Of a DNA stretch of 64,000 nt, positions 8,892 through 17,547 are shown piece after piece. The stretch comes from an uncultured Spirochaetota bacterium (GTDB taxonomy: Bacteria; Spirochaetota; Spirochaetia; Treponematales; Treponemataceae): the NCBI GenBank assembly GCA_944389415.1, contig CALXMF010000009.1:1-64000 (forward strand), read 5' to 3'. Every line of letters starts with the position of its first letter. Position 1 is the stretch's first letter. The notes below the pieces were generated by a model that saw only the letters and a program-made list of their open reading frames with translations, was not told the DNA's origin and made no database searches. The position numbers and the translations under genes are program-made.

Positions 8892-9830
8892 ATGCCTGAT
8901 AATATGGTTATTCGTGAAACGACGTCGGTACAGGCCGATGATGGTCAAACTGTATTTCTGCGCCGGTGGCTGCCCCCAGGAACAATCCGAGCAGCCGTTC
9001 AGATTAGCCATGGTATGGTGGAACATTCCGGCAGATATGATTGGTTTGCTGAGAATCTCGCCTTAAAAGGTTTTGCCGTATATGCGCATGATCATCGCGG
9101 ACACGGTAATACTGCGGGTACACCGGAGAATCTTGGTTTTCTTGCTGAGTCTGATGGATTTAATCGTGTAATAGAAGATGTTCATGTCTGTATTGGAAAA
9201 ATTCATGCCGACTATCCGCAGCGCAAAGTATTCCTGTTAGGACACTCGTTTGGGTCATTTATATCCCAAGGATATATTGAACGATATGGCGATTCTATAG
9301 ATGGCTGTATGCTATCCGGTTCTGCGGGGCCTCGTCCGATGCTGGTACGCACCGCCCGATTGATTGCAGGTATTATAAAAAGTATTTTTGGGGGAAGACA
9401 CCGCAGCCATTTTATTAACAATCTCGCGTTTGGTTCTTATAATAGCCGTATACAAAACAAGCGGACACAATCTGACTGGCTTTCGCGTGATGAGGTTTTA
9501 GTAGATCTGTACAATCAGGATCCATTTTGTCAGTTTATTCCAACGACTTCTTTTTTTTATGATTTATTTGATGGTCTATGCCGTATCCACACAGAAGCGA
9601 ATATAAAACAAATACCTGTTTCTCTGCCGATTTTTCTATTTGCCGGTACTGCGGATCCGGTTGGCAGTTACGGTAAAACTGTTGAAGCGCTATATGATAT
9701 ATACCGGAAAAATGGTATAACTGATCTGGAGTTAAAACTTTATCCAGGTGCTCGTCATGAATTACTGAATGAGGTGAACAGAGAAGAGGCTCTGGCAGAT
9801 ATTCTTGCGTGGCTTGACCGTCATTGTTGA
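8892..9830 (+). CDS. Monoacylglycerol lipase-like alpha/beta hydrolase
   Basis: This encodes 312 residues. ATG 8892 is chosen because GGAGG (8879-8883) lies eight bases before it; an in-frame TTG at 8877 would overlap that site. The oxyanion motif HGMVEHSGRYD and HDHRGHG are at about 38-70. The nucleophile elbow is GHSFGS (about 122). The acid and His are in FAGTADPVG and GARHELLNE near the C-terminus. These match the lysophospholipase/monoglyceride lipase family (Hydrolase_4). There is no signal peptide, so it is cytoplasmic. It may recycle host or membrane monoacylglycerols, which fits fatty-acid-requiring treponemes. It precedes lepB by 50 bp. Confidence 0.85.
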   Translation: MPDNMVIRETTSVQADDGQTVFLRRWLPPGTIRAAVQISHGMVEHSGRYDWFAENLALKGFAVYAHDHRGHGNTAGTPENLGFLAESDGFNRVIEDVHVCIGKIHADYPQRKVFLLGHSFGSFISQGYIERYGDSIDGCMLSGSAGPRPMLVRTARLIAGIIKSIFGGRHRSHFINNLAFGSYNSRIQNKRTQSDWLSRDEVLVDLYNQDPFCQFIPTTSFFYDLFDGLCRIHTEANIKQIPVSLPIFLFAGTADPVGSYGKTVEALYDIYRKNGITDLELKLYPGARHELLNEVNREEALADILAWLDRHC

Positions 9831-9843
9831 GTGTTTGTACTCA

Positions 9844-9872
9844 TTGTACATGGTTTTGTATTACGATATAAT
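9844..9872 (+). promoter_or_regulatory. Sigma-70-type promoter of lepB, leaderless
   Basis: TTGTAC (9844-9849) and TATAAT (9867-9872) are 17 bases apart. The ATG of lepB is at 9881, so transcription would start at or just before the ATG. No Shine-Dalgarno sequence lies upstream. Confidence 0.6.
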
Positions 9873-9880
9873 AACAAAAT

Positions 9881-10606
9881 ATGGAAAGCAACCTCTATAA
9901 AAATTCATATTCCGCGTTTTTAGCCCTGCAGCGTAAAATTTTGCAGGTTGTTGGTATTGTGCTGCTCATTTTTATTGTGGTCACGGCTTTCTTTCGATGT
10001 ATTCTTTTTCCAGTTGCTACTCATTCTATCTCCATGCAGCCAGGACTTGATGAACAAAGTATGCTGTTGGTAACACCTCTGATACGGGGTGAAAACACTC
10101 TGTTTGCTCCCGGCCGCGTTGCGCGCGGTGATATGGTGCTGATAGATTCTCTGTCTTCCCAAAAAAAATCTGCTGCCGCGGCGTTTGGTGATGCGGTGGT
10201 ATCTTTTGTAACACTACAGAAACTGTTTCCGTTTACCAGTTCATCGCGAGTATCTGAAAAACCATGTGTACGGCGTGTTTTGGGAGTTCCAGGGGATACT
10301 TTGTACATGAAAGATTTTGTGCTTTTTATAAAGCCTGCTGGCCAGAGCCATTTTCTTACAGAATTTGAGCTTGTAAAAAAAACATATGATGTATACCTGT
10401 CTGAGCTGCCTGACGGTTGGGATTCTGAACTTGGTGTCTGTGGTGATATGCCAGAGTTTACCCTGAACAGCGGGGAATATTTTGTTCTTGCTGATAACAG
10501 AACTTCAAGTGCGGATTCCCGTATCTGGGGAGCTTTAGAGAGTCAGAAAATACGCGGAAAAGTGTTTTTCTGTTATTTTCCTTTCAGATGTTTTGGGGTA
10601 AGATAA
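9881..10606 (+). CDS. lepB: Signal peptidase I
   Basis: This encodes 241 residues with one N-terminal membrane anchor (about residues 22-42). The catalytic Ser is in SISMQPGL (about residue 48) and the general-base Lys is in the PCVRRVLGVPGDTLY region. The C-terminal box GEYFVLADNRTSSADSR completes the S26 family. It cleaves signal peptides of exported proteins on the outer face of the inner membrane. There is an insertion between boxes B and C (about residues 65-120). The transcript is probably leaderless (promoter at 9844-9872). hemW follows with no gap, the TAA adjoining the ATG. Confidence 0.93.
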   Translation: MESNLYKNSYSAFLALQRKILQVVGIVLLIFIVVTAFFRCILFPVATHSISMQPGLDEQSMLLVTPLIRGENTLFAPGRVARGDMVLIDSLSSQKKSAAAAFGDAVVSFVTLQKLFPFTSSSRVSEKPCVRRVLGVPGDTLYMKDFVLFIKPAGQSHFLTEFELVKKTYDVYLSELPDGWDSELGVCGDMPEFTLNSGEYFVLADNRTSSADSRIWGALESQKIRGKVFFCYFPFRCFGVR

Positions 10607-11875
10607 ATGAGCGGCAGTATCTGCCGTGAAGATTTTTCTGCGCCGCTGTATGAGCCCTGTTCTTCTCTATATATACATATTCCGTTTTGCCATTCAAAAT
10701 GCGCTTACTGTGATTTTTATTCAACAGCTTTGTTAAATGGGTCTGTACCTGAAGCATATATTTCAGCCTGTATAGCTGAATTGTCTGATATTGTCCGGAG
10801 AGGGCTGCTGCGTCCGCTTCGTACTGTATACATTGGCGGAGGTACTCCGTCCCTTCTATCACCTGAACAGTTACAGGCGCTGCTTGATTCGATACATTCG
10901 CTTATTGGATTTTCATCTGATGTGACGCCTGAGATCACAGTAGAAGCAAATCCAGAAGATATTTCTGATAGGTTTCTATCTTCTATGCTAAGTGCGGGGT
11001 GTACCCGCCTTTCTGTTGGTGTCCAGTCTTTTTCTGATTCCGTACTATCCCTCATTGGCCGGAACTGCCGTTCAAAGCAAATTCGTAAAGCTCTGTCTTA
11101 TATACGCTGGTGGAGGGAACTGCATGACGGTAAACCGGAATTTTCTCTTGATCTTATTGCCGGTCTGCCGGGATGCACACGGGAAGAGTTTTGCGGCGGA
11201 CTTGCAGAAGCTATTTCATACCGGCCGGATCATATTTCTTTATATGCGCTGACGCTTGAAGAAAATACTTCTCTTTTCCGTTCTGTTGAAAACGGGATGG
11301 TACCGTACAGTGATGAAGAAAATGAATTACAATGGCTTGCGGGCAGGGCATTGCTGAAATCATTTGGATATGAGCAGTATGAAGTTTCTAATTTTGCGCA
11401 GCCTGGCTTTCAATGCCGTCATAATCTTGTTTACTGGCGTTTACAGGGATATGCAGGGATTGGTGCTGGAGCATCAGGTACTTATATGTGTCCTGCTGGA
11501 GGAGCACTGCGCTGTACCGCTCCCTGCTCGACGGCTGACTATATCAATATCTGGACAAGTTCCTCTGGTAAAAGTCTAAGAAATAAATATGATCTGGAAG
11601 TTATAGATACTGATACACTGTGTTTTGAAGCTGTAATGATGGGTATGCGTACTCGTGAAGGAATATCAGAACGTCTGTTTGAACAGCGTTTTGGCCGTTC
11701 TTTGCGGCACTACCTTGGCGCAGATACAGAAACCGGCGTCTTTTCGTGTTGGGAAAAACAGAAATATGCAGCTTCTAAACCAGATGGTTCTGACCGGCGA
11801 TTTTTTCTGACTGAAACAGGTCTGTTGTTTTTAAACCGTTTTTTGGAAGAGATTCTCTATACTACAGGTAGTTAA
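10607..11875 (+). CDS. hemW: HemW-type radical SAM protein
   Basis: This encodes 422 residues. The radical SAM motif is in IPFCHSKCAYCDF (about 28-38; CxxxCxxC). The glycine motif VYIGGGTPSLL and the EANPED segment follow, then the HemN C-terminal domain. HemW is an iron-sulfur, haem-chaperone-type relative of the oxygen-independent coproporphyrinogen oxidase HemN. HemN-specific extra N-terminal residues are absent. No other haem genes are near, in keeping with treponemes lacking haem synthesis, so a coproporphyrinogen oxidase role is unlikely. It lies directly behind lepB as an operon. Confidence 0.88.
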   Translation: MSGSICREDFSAPLYEPCSSLYIHIPFCHSKCAYCDFYSTALLNGSVPEAYISACIAELSDIVRRGLLRPLRTVYIGGGTPSLLSPEQLQALLDSIHSLIGFSSDVTPEITVEANPEDISDRFLSSMLSAGCTRLSVGVQSFSDSVLSLIGRNCRSKQIRKALSYIRWWRELHDGKPEFSLDLIAGLPGCTREEFCGGLAEAISYRPDHISLYALTLEENTSLFRSVENGMVPYSDEENELQWLAGRALLKSFGYEQYEVSNFAQPGFQCRHNLVYWRLQGYAGIGAGASGTYMCPAGGALRCTAPCSTADYINIWTSSSGKSLRNKYDLEVIDTDTLCFEAVMMGMRTREGISERLFEQRFGRSLRHYLGADTETGVFSCWEKQKYAASKPDGSDRRFFLTETGLLFLNRFLEEILYTTGS

Positions 11876-11965
11876 TGTTTAGGCAAAAAATATCGCAGTT
11901 TTTTATATAATAGTGTAAAATAGAAGATAAAGAACATCTTATTGCGAAGTAAAACAGGTAGGGGT

Positions 11966-12910
11966 ATGAACAGGCACGTGTTGAGCATTGGTTCTGTATC
12001 TATAGATATTAAAGCGTTCAGTTTAATTGATAATGAAAATGAATCATACCGTGATGGAACGATAGATATTGTTCCTGGAGGTGTCGCCCGCGGTATGGCG
12101 ATAAATCTACAGCATTTGGGAATCAGGTCTTCTATTTTATCGGTAGTGGGACAGGATATTTTTGGGGAATATCTGAAAAAAGACCTTGCTTCTGAACAAA
12201 TTGATATCACCCTGCTTCGTACCAGCACCTCCCGCCAAACATCTCTCTTTTCCGTAATGACGTCGCCGGGTAAATCATCTTCGTGTATTTACTGCAATGA
12301 CGTACTAAGCGAAATATGTATGGATCGTGAGGTATATGATTTTATTGAATCACAGCATGTGAATGCCTTTGTTCTTGATTCAAATCCATCAGAAGCTGCT
12401 TTACAAGATATATACGCCTATGCTGCTGCGGCCCGTTGTGAAGGGCGAGAATTATTTATATTTCAAAATGCGACAGCCCCTGATATTGCCTGTAAAAGTC
12501 TGCCGTATGCGGAATATATAGATCTTTTTGCCTGTAATGAATTTGAAGCAGCGGCAATTCTTGAATATTCTGGAACTTGTCCAGATAGAAATATTTTAGT
12601 GCCTGATACGACGCTTGCTTCAGCATTTGCAACATTAGGATATCGAAATTTTATCATCACTTTTGGCGAGCGCGGCGTATTAGTGCATTGCGATGGTGAT
12701 ACGTACATAGAAAAACCTTATACACCAGCTAAAATAGTAGATACGATAGGCGCAGGTGATGCTTTTGCCTCTGGTTTTTTATATGGTTTTATGGATGGCA
12801 GGCCGGTCAGACGGTGTATTCATTATGGGTTATGCTGCGCGCGCGAAACCTTGATGACCAGGCAGACTATCAGTAACCTGCTCAGTGCTGACTGGCTTGA
12901 AAAAACATAA
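11966..12910 (+). CDS. PfkB-family carbohydrate/nucleoside kinase
   Basis: This encodes 314 residues from ATG 11966, with AGGTAGGGG upstream; an in-frame TTG at 11942 is less likely. N-terminal GGVARGMAINLQHLG gives the ribokinase sugar-binding motif. The C-terminal signature DTIGAGDAFASGFLYG carries the catalytic Asp and anion hole. The family phosphorylates ribose, pseudouridine, fructose-1-phosphate and others. The N-terminal GGVARGMAINLQ is most like pseudouridine/nucleoside kinases (PsuK-type), but no psuG partner is next to it, so the substrate remains open. Confidence 0.85.
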   Translation: MNRHVLSIGSVSIDIKAFSLIDNENESYRDGTIDIVPGGVARGMAINLQHLGIRSSILSVVGQDIFGEYLKKDLASEQIDITLLRTSTSRQTSLFSVMTSPGKSSSCIYCNDVLSEICMDREVYDFIESQHVNAFVLDSNPSEAALQDIYAYAAAARCEGRELFIFQNATAPDIACKSLPYAEYIDLFACNEFEAAAILEYSGTCPDRNILVPDTTLASAFATLGYRNFIITFGERGVLVHCDGDTYIEKPYTPAKIVDTIGAGDAFASGFLYGFMDGRPVRRCIHYGLCCARETLMTRQTISNLLSADWLEKT

Positions 12911-12936
12911 TTTGAAGTATTAAGAAAAAGCAACAA

Positions 12937-12971
12937 CATAAATTACCCGGCGTAGAAGCCGGGCGTTTATG
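12937..12971. terminator. Hairpin between convergent pfkB-family and fbpC genes
   Basis: CATAAA...CCCGGC GTAGAA GCCGGG...TTTATG forms a stem with a GC-rich core. T tracts are weak on both sides, so efficiency is uncertain. Confidence 0.55.
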
Positions 12972-12972
12972 T

Positions 12973-14124
12973 TTATTCATTACTGTCGGCAAGAATACGG
13001 ACAAGTTCCGGAATGAAACTGACTGAGACTGCGCTTCCTTCTGGATAGATCATTTTTGTTGCCGGCGCGTCGATTTGGACTAGTATCTCGCCAAATTGAG
13101 TATCGATAAATGATTCAACGCTATGTCCCAAATAAATATTTGTTTTTACTCTACCATCTATAAATCCCGCACCTGGTTCTTCTAAGCGCAAGGATTCAGG
13201 GCGTGCCATAATGGCGCAATGGGGATTTTTCTGAAGTTTTATAACTGGTTCATCTCCGGGCAGAGTTAGACCACTGATAGTTCTGTTTGCAAAATAAACA
13301 GTCCCTTTTGATAATTTTGTACCGCCATCTGAACAGAGTTTTTGTGTATCACAAAGACCGGTAAATTTTGCCGGAAAAAAAGCGACCTTTCCGACAAAAC
13401 CTGCAACAAATTTTGACTGCGGATTTTCGTAAATATCAGACGGAGTACCTATCTGCCGGATTATCCCGTCTTTCATAACAACAACCCTGTCTGATAAACT
13501 CATTGCTTCTACACGGTCATGTGTAACATAAATGGCGGTTATATGGCTTGCCTGCTGTATGCGTCTGATTTCCACACGCATCTGTTCACGGAGCAGGGCA
13601 TCAAGATTTGACAGCGGTTCATCAAGCAGCAGTACTGATGGCTGTACTATAAGGCTGCGAGCAAGCGCTACACGCTGCTGCTGTCCTCCTGAAAGTTTTC
13701 CGGGCGAACGAGCGGCAAGGTCTTCTAACCCTACCAGCGCAAGAGCATCCATAACCCGCTTTTGTATTTCATTTTGTGCGACCTTCCGCAGTTTCAGTCC
13801 GTAAGCGACATTATCAAAAACACTCATGTGCGGAAAAAGTCCGTAACTCTGAAATACTGTCGCCGTCTCGCGTTTATTAGGCGGCAAAGTGGTTACATCC
13901 TGTTCGCCAATAAATATGCGTCCTTCTGTGGGGAGTTCAAACCCTGCTACCATACGTAATGTGGTTGTTTTTCCGCAGCCGGACGGGCCGAGCAGAGTGA
14001 TAAGCTCTCCTGGCTGTATCTCAAGGTTTGAGTTATTGACAGCGATTACATCAGGTTTCCCTTTTGTGTTTTTATATCTTTTTGTTACATTTTCGAGTCT
14101 TACCGAAACACTTTTCTTTTCCAT
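12973..14124 (-). CDS. FbpC-type ABC transporter ATP-binding protein
   Basis: This encodes 383 residues from ATG 14124 (AAGGAG about 11 bases upstream; the in-frame GTG at 14136 overlaps that site). Walker A is GPSGCGKTT (about 47-55), the signature is LSGGQQQRVALARSL, and Walker B is LLLDEPLSNLDALL. A TOBE-type regulatory domain covers 290-380. It energises import with the adjacent permease 14151-16325 and the binding protein 16424-17428. FbpC/PotA/CysA-like proteins import Fe(III), polyamines or sulfate. The substrate is set by the binding protein, which looks FbpA/AfuA-like. Confidence 0.88.
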   Translation of the reverse strand: MEKKSVSVRLENVTKRYKNTKGKPDVIAVNNSNLEIQPGELITLLGPSGCGKTTTLRMVAGFELPTEGRIFIGEQDVTTLPPNKRETATVFQSYGLFPHMSVFDNVAYGLKLRKVAQNEIQKRVMDALALVGLEDLAARSPGKLSGGQQQRVALARSLIVQPSVLLLDEPLSNLDALLREQMRVEIRRIQQASHITAIYVTHDRVEAMSLSDRVVVMKDGIIRQIGTPSDIYENPQSKFVAGFVGKVAFFPAKFTGLCDTQKLCSDGGTKLSKGTVYFANRTISGLTLPGDEPVIKLQKNPHCAIMARPESLRLEEPGAGFIDGRVKTNIYLGHSVESFIDTQFGEILVQIDAPATKMIYPEGSAVSVSFIPELVRILADSNE

Positions 14125-14150
14125 AAAATATAACACTCCTTGCTGCGGTC

Positions 14151-16325
14151 TTAACCGATACTTTTGCCGGTGTGGCCGCGATCAGGGACAAGCAGTCTCA
14201 GCAGGCCGAATACGGCGAGAATGATAATGATAAGCACAGTCGATAAAACACTTGCCAATCCAAATCGAAGGTTTTCTGAGAAATTATATATCTGCATAGT
14301 GATGTGGTACCATCGCGCAGAAATCAGGAACACAATAGCGCTGACTGCTGTCATAGACCGCACAAATGTGTAGCTCATACTGGTGATAAAAGCGGGACGA
14401 ATTAGCGGCAGTACAATTGTCCTGAATACGGTTGGAGAATCAGCACCGAGATCATATGCTGATTCTTCTATAGAAGGGTCAATCTGCCGCAGTGAGGCAA
14501 CACCGTTTTCAACACCAACGGGCAATTCACGGATTACATAGTTTATTACAAGAATTGCACCTGTTCCAACAAGGATAAGCGGCTGTTTATTAAAGGCAAG
14601 TACATACGCAATACCTATTAATGTACCGGGTACTGCATACGGAGTCATAATAAGTGCCTCGAGGAACCGTTTTCCGGCGAATTTTCTGCGTACAATAAGC
14701 AGTGCTGTAATCATTGCCAGAATGCCAGCGATTGGAGTCGCAATACCTGCAAGTGTAATTGTATCAAGAATTGATTTTCCTCCGCGGCTGAGCGCTTCGG
14801 TAATATTTACCAGCGTGAATGTGTAATCAATGCCCCAGTTTTTTACAAAGCAGCCGGCAACAATGGTAAGATACAGTAGTGTGATAGCAATAATAATAGT
14901 ATATACCGTAATCGCAAGTGCTGTCTTTGCGTGAGGGGAGGCGAGTTCTGTCAGTCGTGTAGATGGTTTCCCGGTCACGGTGACAAAACTTTTTTTGTTT
15001 ACCCAGTAGCGTTGAATAAAAAATGCTGTAAGTGTTGGCAGCAGCAGCATGATTGACAGTCCCGCTCCAAGCCCGAAATTATTGCGTCCTGTGACGGCAA
15101 CGTATGCTTCTACAGACAGAACTCTGAAATTTCCTGCAAGCAGCAGCGGATTTGCGAAATCCGCAAGAGAATTAGTAAATACAAGCAGCCATGCTGATAA
15201 TATACCTGGCATAGCAAGCGGCAGTGTCACATTTGTAAATGTTTGGAACCTGCTTGCGTTTAAGTCCAGAGAAGCGTCTTCTACAGTGGAATCAATTGAG
15301 CGCAGAATACCTTGCAGTGTCATAAATGCGATAGGAAACATGCTGATTGTCTGTACGAGAATTAATCCGCCGAGACCGTAAATAGAAAATGATTCCAGAT
15401 GCAGCAGTTGTTTTGTTATAAGACCGTTGTTGCCTGCAAGCAGAATAATAGACAGTGTAAGCGAGAAGGGCGGTGAGATAATCGGCAGATTTGCCATTGC
15501 GGTTATATATTTTTTACCTTTGATAGATGTCCGTTCTACCGCAAATGCGAACAGAAAACCGATAACCGTTGAAACTGTTGCGGTGCATAATCCCAGCAGC
15601 AGTGAACCGCCAAGCGCTCTGAGACTGGAAGCCGAGAATACATCCCTCCAGACAGAGATTGAAATCTGTCCGTCAGTGACAAATGTCAGTCTGAATGCCT
15701 CAATGAGCGGATAGGCGATAAAAACAGCCGCAATAATATAGAGACACAGAACACCATATCCGGTAAAAATGTCACGGGCGAAAAGTGATATTGCATAGGC
15801 AATGACAAAAACTGCGGCTGCGGCGCATAAGAGTGCCTGCATCAAACGCAGATATGATAAATCAGCGCCCGGATAGCGAGCGAACAGCATACCGACAGAA
15901 AAAAATCCTTCTTCATCCATAATGGGAATAAAATACAGATCTGTTTTTTCAGGATGATATAGTTCTCCGTAATATACACTCTCAATACCGCGGGAAAAAA
16001 TATCTGAGTCCTGATTCGCCTCCCAATAGTTGAGCAGATCTGTTTCATATGCGGCATGCCCCCATTGAGTATGCGCAAATTGATCTGTATCAGCGTCATA
16101 AGGAAAATAAATTACCTGTGCGTCCGGCAAGAACTGCTGTGCGGATGATAGCCATGCTTCTATTCCGTCTTCATCGGGTGCTGTTTTGGCAAAAAGCTGT
16201 ATCTGTTGTATAGTATTTTTTGCTGTCAGGTCTTTGTAAGCCGCCGATAGCGAATTATATATCCACCAATCGGCACAAAGGAAGAGAATACTTACAGCGA
16301 TACATTTGATAACCTTTGCTTTCAC
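14151..16325 (-). CDS. FbpB-type double ABC permease with N-terminal extracytoplasmic insert
   Basis: This encodes 724 residues from a GTG start at 16325 with GGAGG five bases upstream. It has a first membrane segment (about 6-24) and then about 120 residues of non-membrane sequence before the next helices near 165-185; such a domain is not usual in FbpB. Two BPD_transp_1 permease halves follow, at about 230-430 and 515-710, each with an EAA-type loop (EDASLDLNASRFQTF; EESAYDLGADSPTVF). It forms the channel with the FbpC and FbpA proteins. It lies behind a 98-bp gap with a hairpin, so expression may be lower than fbpA. Confidence 0.85.
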   Translation of the reverse strand: MKAKVIKCIAVSILFLCADWWIYNSLSAAYKDLTAKNTIQQIQLFAKTAPDEDGIEAWLSSAQQFLPDAQVIYFPYDADTDQFAHTQWGHAAYETDLLNYWEANQDSDIFSRGIESVYYGELYHPEKTDLYFIPIMDEEGFFSVGMLFARYPGADLSYLRLMQALLCAAAAVFVIAYAISLFARDIFTGYGVLCLYIIAAVFIAYPLIEAFRLTFVTDGQISISVWRDVFSASSLRALGGSLLLGLCTATVSTVIGFLFAFAVERTSIKGKKYITAMANLPIISPPFSLTLSIILLAGNNGLITKQLLHLESFSIYGLGGLILVQTISMFPIAFMTLQGILRSIDSTVEDASLDLNASRFQTFTNVTLPLAMPGILSAWLLVFTNSLADFANPLLLAGNFRVLSVEAYVAVTGRNNFGLGAGLSIMLLLPTLTAFFIQRYWVNKKSFVTVTGKPSTRLTELASPHAKTALAITVYTIIIAITLLYLTIVAGCFVKNWGIDYTFTLVNITEALSRGGKSILDTITLAGIATPIAGILAMITALLIVRRKFAGKRFLEALIMTPYAVPGTLIGIAYVLAFNKQPLILVGTGAILVINYVIRELPVGVENGVASLRQIDPSIEESAYDLGADSPTVFRTIVLPLIRPAFITSMSYTFVRSMTAVSAIVFLISARWYHITMQIYNFSENLRFGLASVLSTVLIIIILAVFGLLRLLVPDRGHTGKSIG

Positions 16326-16345
16326 AAAAACCTCCGTATATAAAA

Positions 16346-16387
16346 GATACGGCTCTGCAGAATCCGATATTCCGGCAGACCCGTATC
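16346..16387 (-). terminator. Attenuator-like hairpin between fbpA and fbpB
   Basis: GATACGG-C-TCTGC pairs with GCAGA-C-CCGTATC, 13 bp with one mismatch, and TTTT follows on the minus strand. A partial terminator here would make more binding protein than permease, a common layout. Confidence 0.55.
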
Positions 16388-16423
16388 ATACTGTGTGAAT
16401 AACAGTTATCTGTTGTTATGCGG

Positions 16424-17428
16424 TTAACGTTTTGCCGCTATTTCTGAATTCCATCTGTCAAGCAGACGGGCTTTATTTGCGGCGTCTCCATCCCAGACAA
16501 AATCCTGTTTAACTGTTTTTATATCGGTTATTTTAAGCGCGTCTTTGTGCGGAGTCGCGATTTTAGAAACAGGTACAACATAATATGTAGCGATAATGTC
16601 CTGCGCAGGTTTTGTCAGAATCCAATCGTACAGTTTTTTTGCATTGACCGCATCTTTACCGCCTTTAATCATGGACATTGAGGCGAGTTCAAAACCGGTA
16701 CCTTCTGAGGGTGCATTTATAACAACGTTTGCTCCTCCGGCTTTCAGTTTTACCTGATCATGCGCGTAACCGATAGCGATAGGAATTTCTCCAATGGCGA
16801 CACTCTTGCCCGGTGCAGAACCAGACTGTGTATACTGATCAATATTCACATCCAGTTTTTTCAGATAATCAAATGTTTTGTTTTCATCGCCGTTGAATAC
16901 ATACCGCAGTGTGGTAATAACATTATAGGCGGTACCTGATGTATTGGGGTTGGCCATACGGATAAGCCCTTTGTATTCAGGTTTAAGCAAATCATTCCAG
17001 CTTTTTGGCGGTGTGATACCAAGTTTTTTTGCCTGATCAAGATTTGTTACAAATGTAAGCGGGCCGATATACAGACCAATCCAGTATCCTTGAGGGTCCT
17101 GGTATTCTTTAGGCGTATTGCGCGCGTTGCGTGATTTATAGACCTCTGTCAGTCCTTTTGTTTTTGCGGTGATGTGATCAAGTCCAACACCGCCAACCCA
17201 GATAGACGCCTGCGGATTAGCTTTTTCAGCTTCCAGCCGAGAGACTACCTCGCCGCCTGAAAGGCGTATCCATTTAACCGCGATACCTGTTTCTTTTTCG
17301 AATGCGTCAAACAGCATCTTTGCCAGCGGTTCTTCAAGCGTTGTGTAAGCGCTGACACTCTGTGTCTGCGCCGATGCCACGGCAGCACACAGAAATACAG
17401 AAAGAAGCAGCAAACCAATTTTTTTCAA
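16424..17428 (-). CDS. FbpA-type periplasmic binding protein
   Basis: This encodes 334 residues from a TTG start at 17428; CCTCCT (AGGAGG on minus) lies six bases upstream. It has a signal peptide with cleavage near ASAQTQS (about residue 21). Body motifs include SAYTTLEEPLAKMLFDAFEKE, PQASIWVGGVGLDHI and IPIAIGYAHDQV, typical of AfuA/FbpA type (SBP_bac_6 family) proteins that bind iron or small oxyanions. It is first gene of the fbpA-fbpB-fbpC operon. Iron is the likely ligand from the family; tyrosines are plentiful but the metal site cannot be confirmed. Confidence 0.85.
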   Translation of the reverse strand: MKKIGLLLLSVFLCAAVASAQTQSVSAYTTLEEPLAKMLFDAFEKETGIAVKWIRLSGGEVVSRLEAEKANPQASIWVGGVGLDHITAKTKGLTEVYKSRNARNTPKEYQDPQGYWIGLYIGPLTFVTNLDQAKKLGITPPKSWNDLLKPEYKGLIRMANPNTSGTAYNVITTLRYVFNGDENKTFDYLKKLDVNIDQYTQSGSAPGKSVAIGEIPIAIGYAHDQVKLKAGGANVVINAPSEGTGFELASMSMIKGGKDAVNAKKLYDWILTKPAQDIIATYYVVPVSKIATPHKDALKITDIKTVKQDFVWDGDAANKARLLDRWNSEIAAKR

Positions 17429-17452
17429 AGCAAGCCTCCTAGTTTTGAAAAT

Positions 17453-17465
17453 ATGTATTATACAT
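17453..17465 (-). promoter_or_regulatory. Palindromic operator over -10 of fbpA operon
   Basis: ATGTAT-T-ATACAT, a perfect 13-bp palindrome, covers a minus-strand TATAAT (17462-17457). The fbpA start is 25 bases downstream. A metal-dependent repressor is plausible but not shown by sequence. Confidence 0.45.
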
Positions 17466-17547
17466 ATACAGTATACACTGAGATGCAGGAGTTTGAAAGA
17501 AGAAAATATATAAAAATAGTTTGTTTTCTGTTCAGGGAATCATATTT

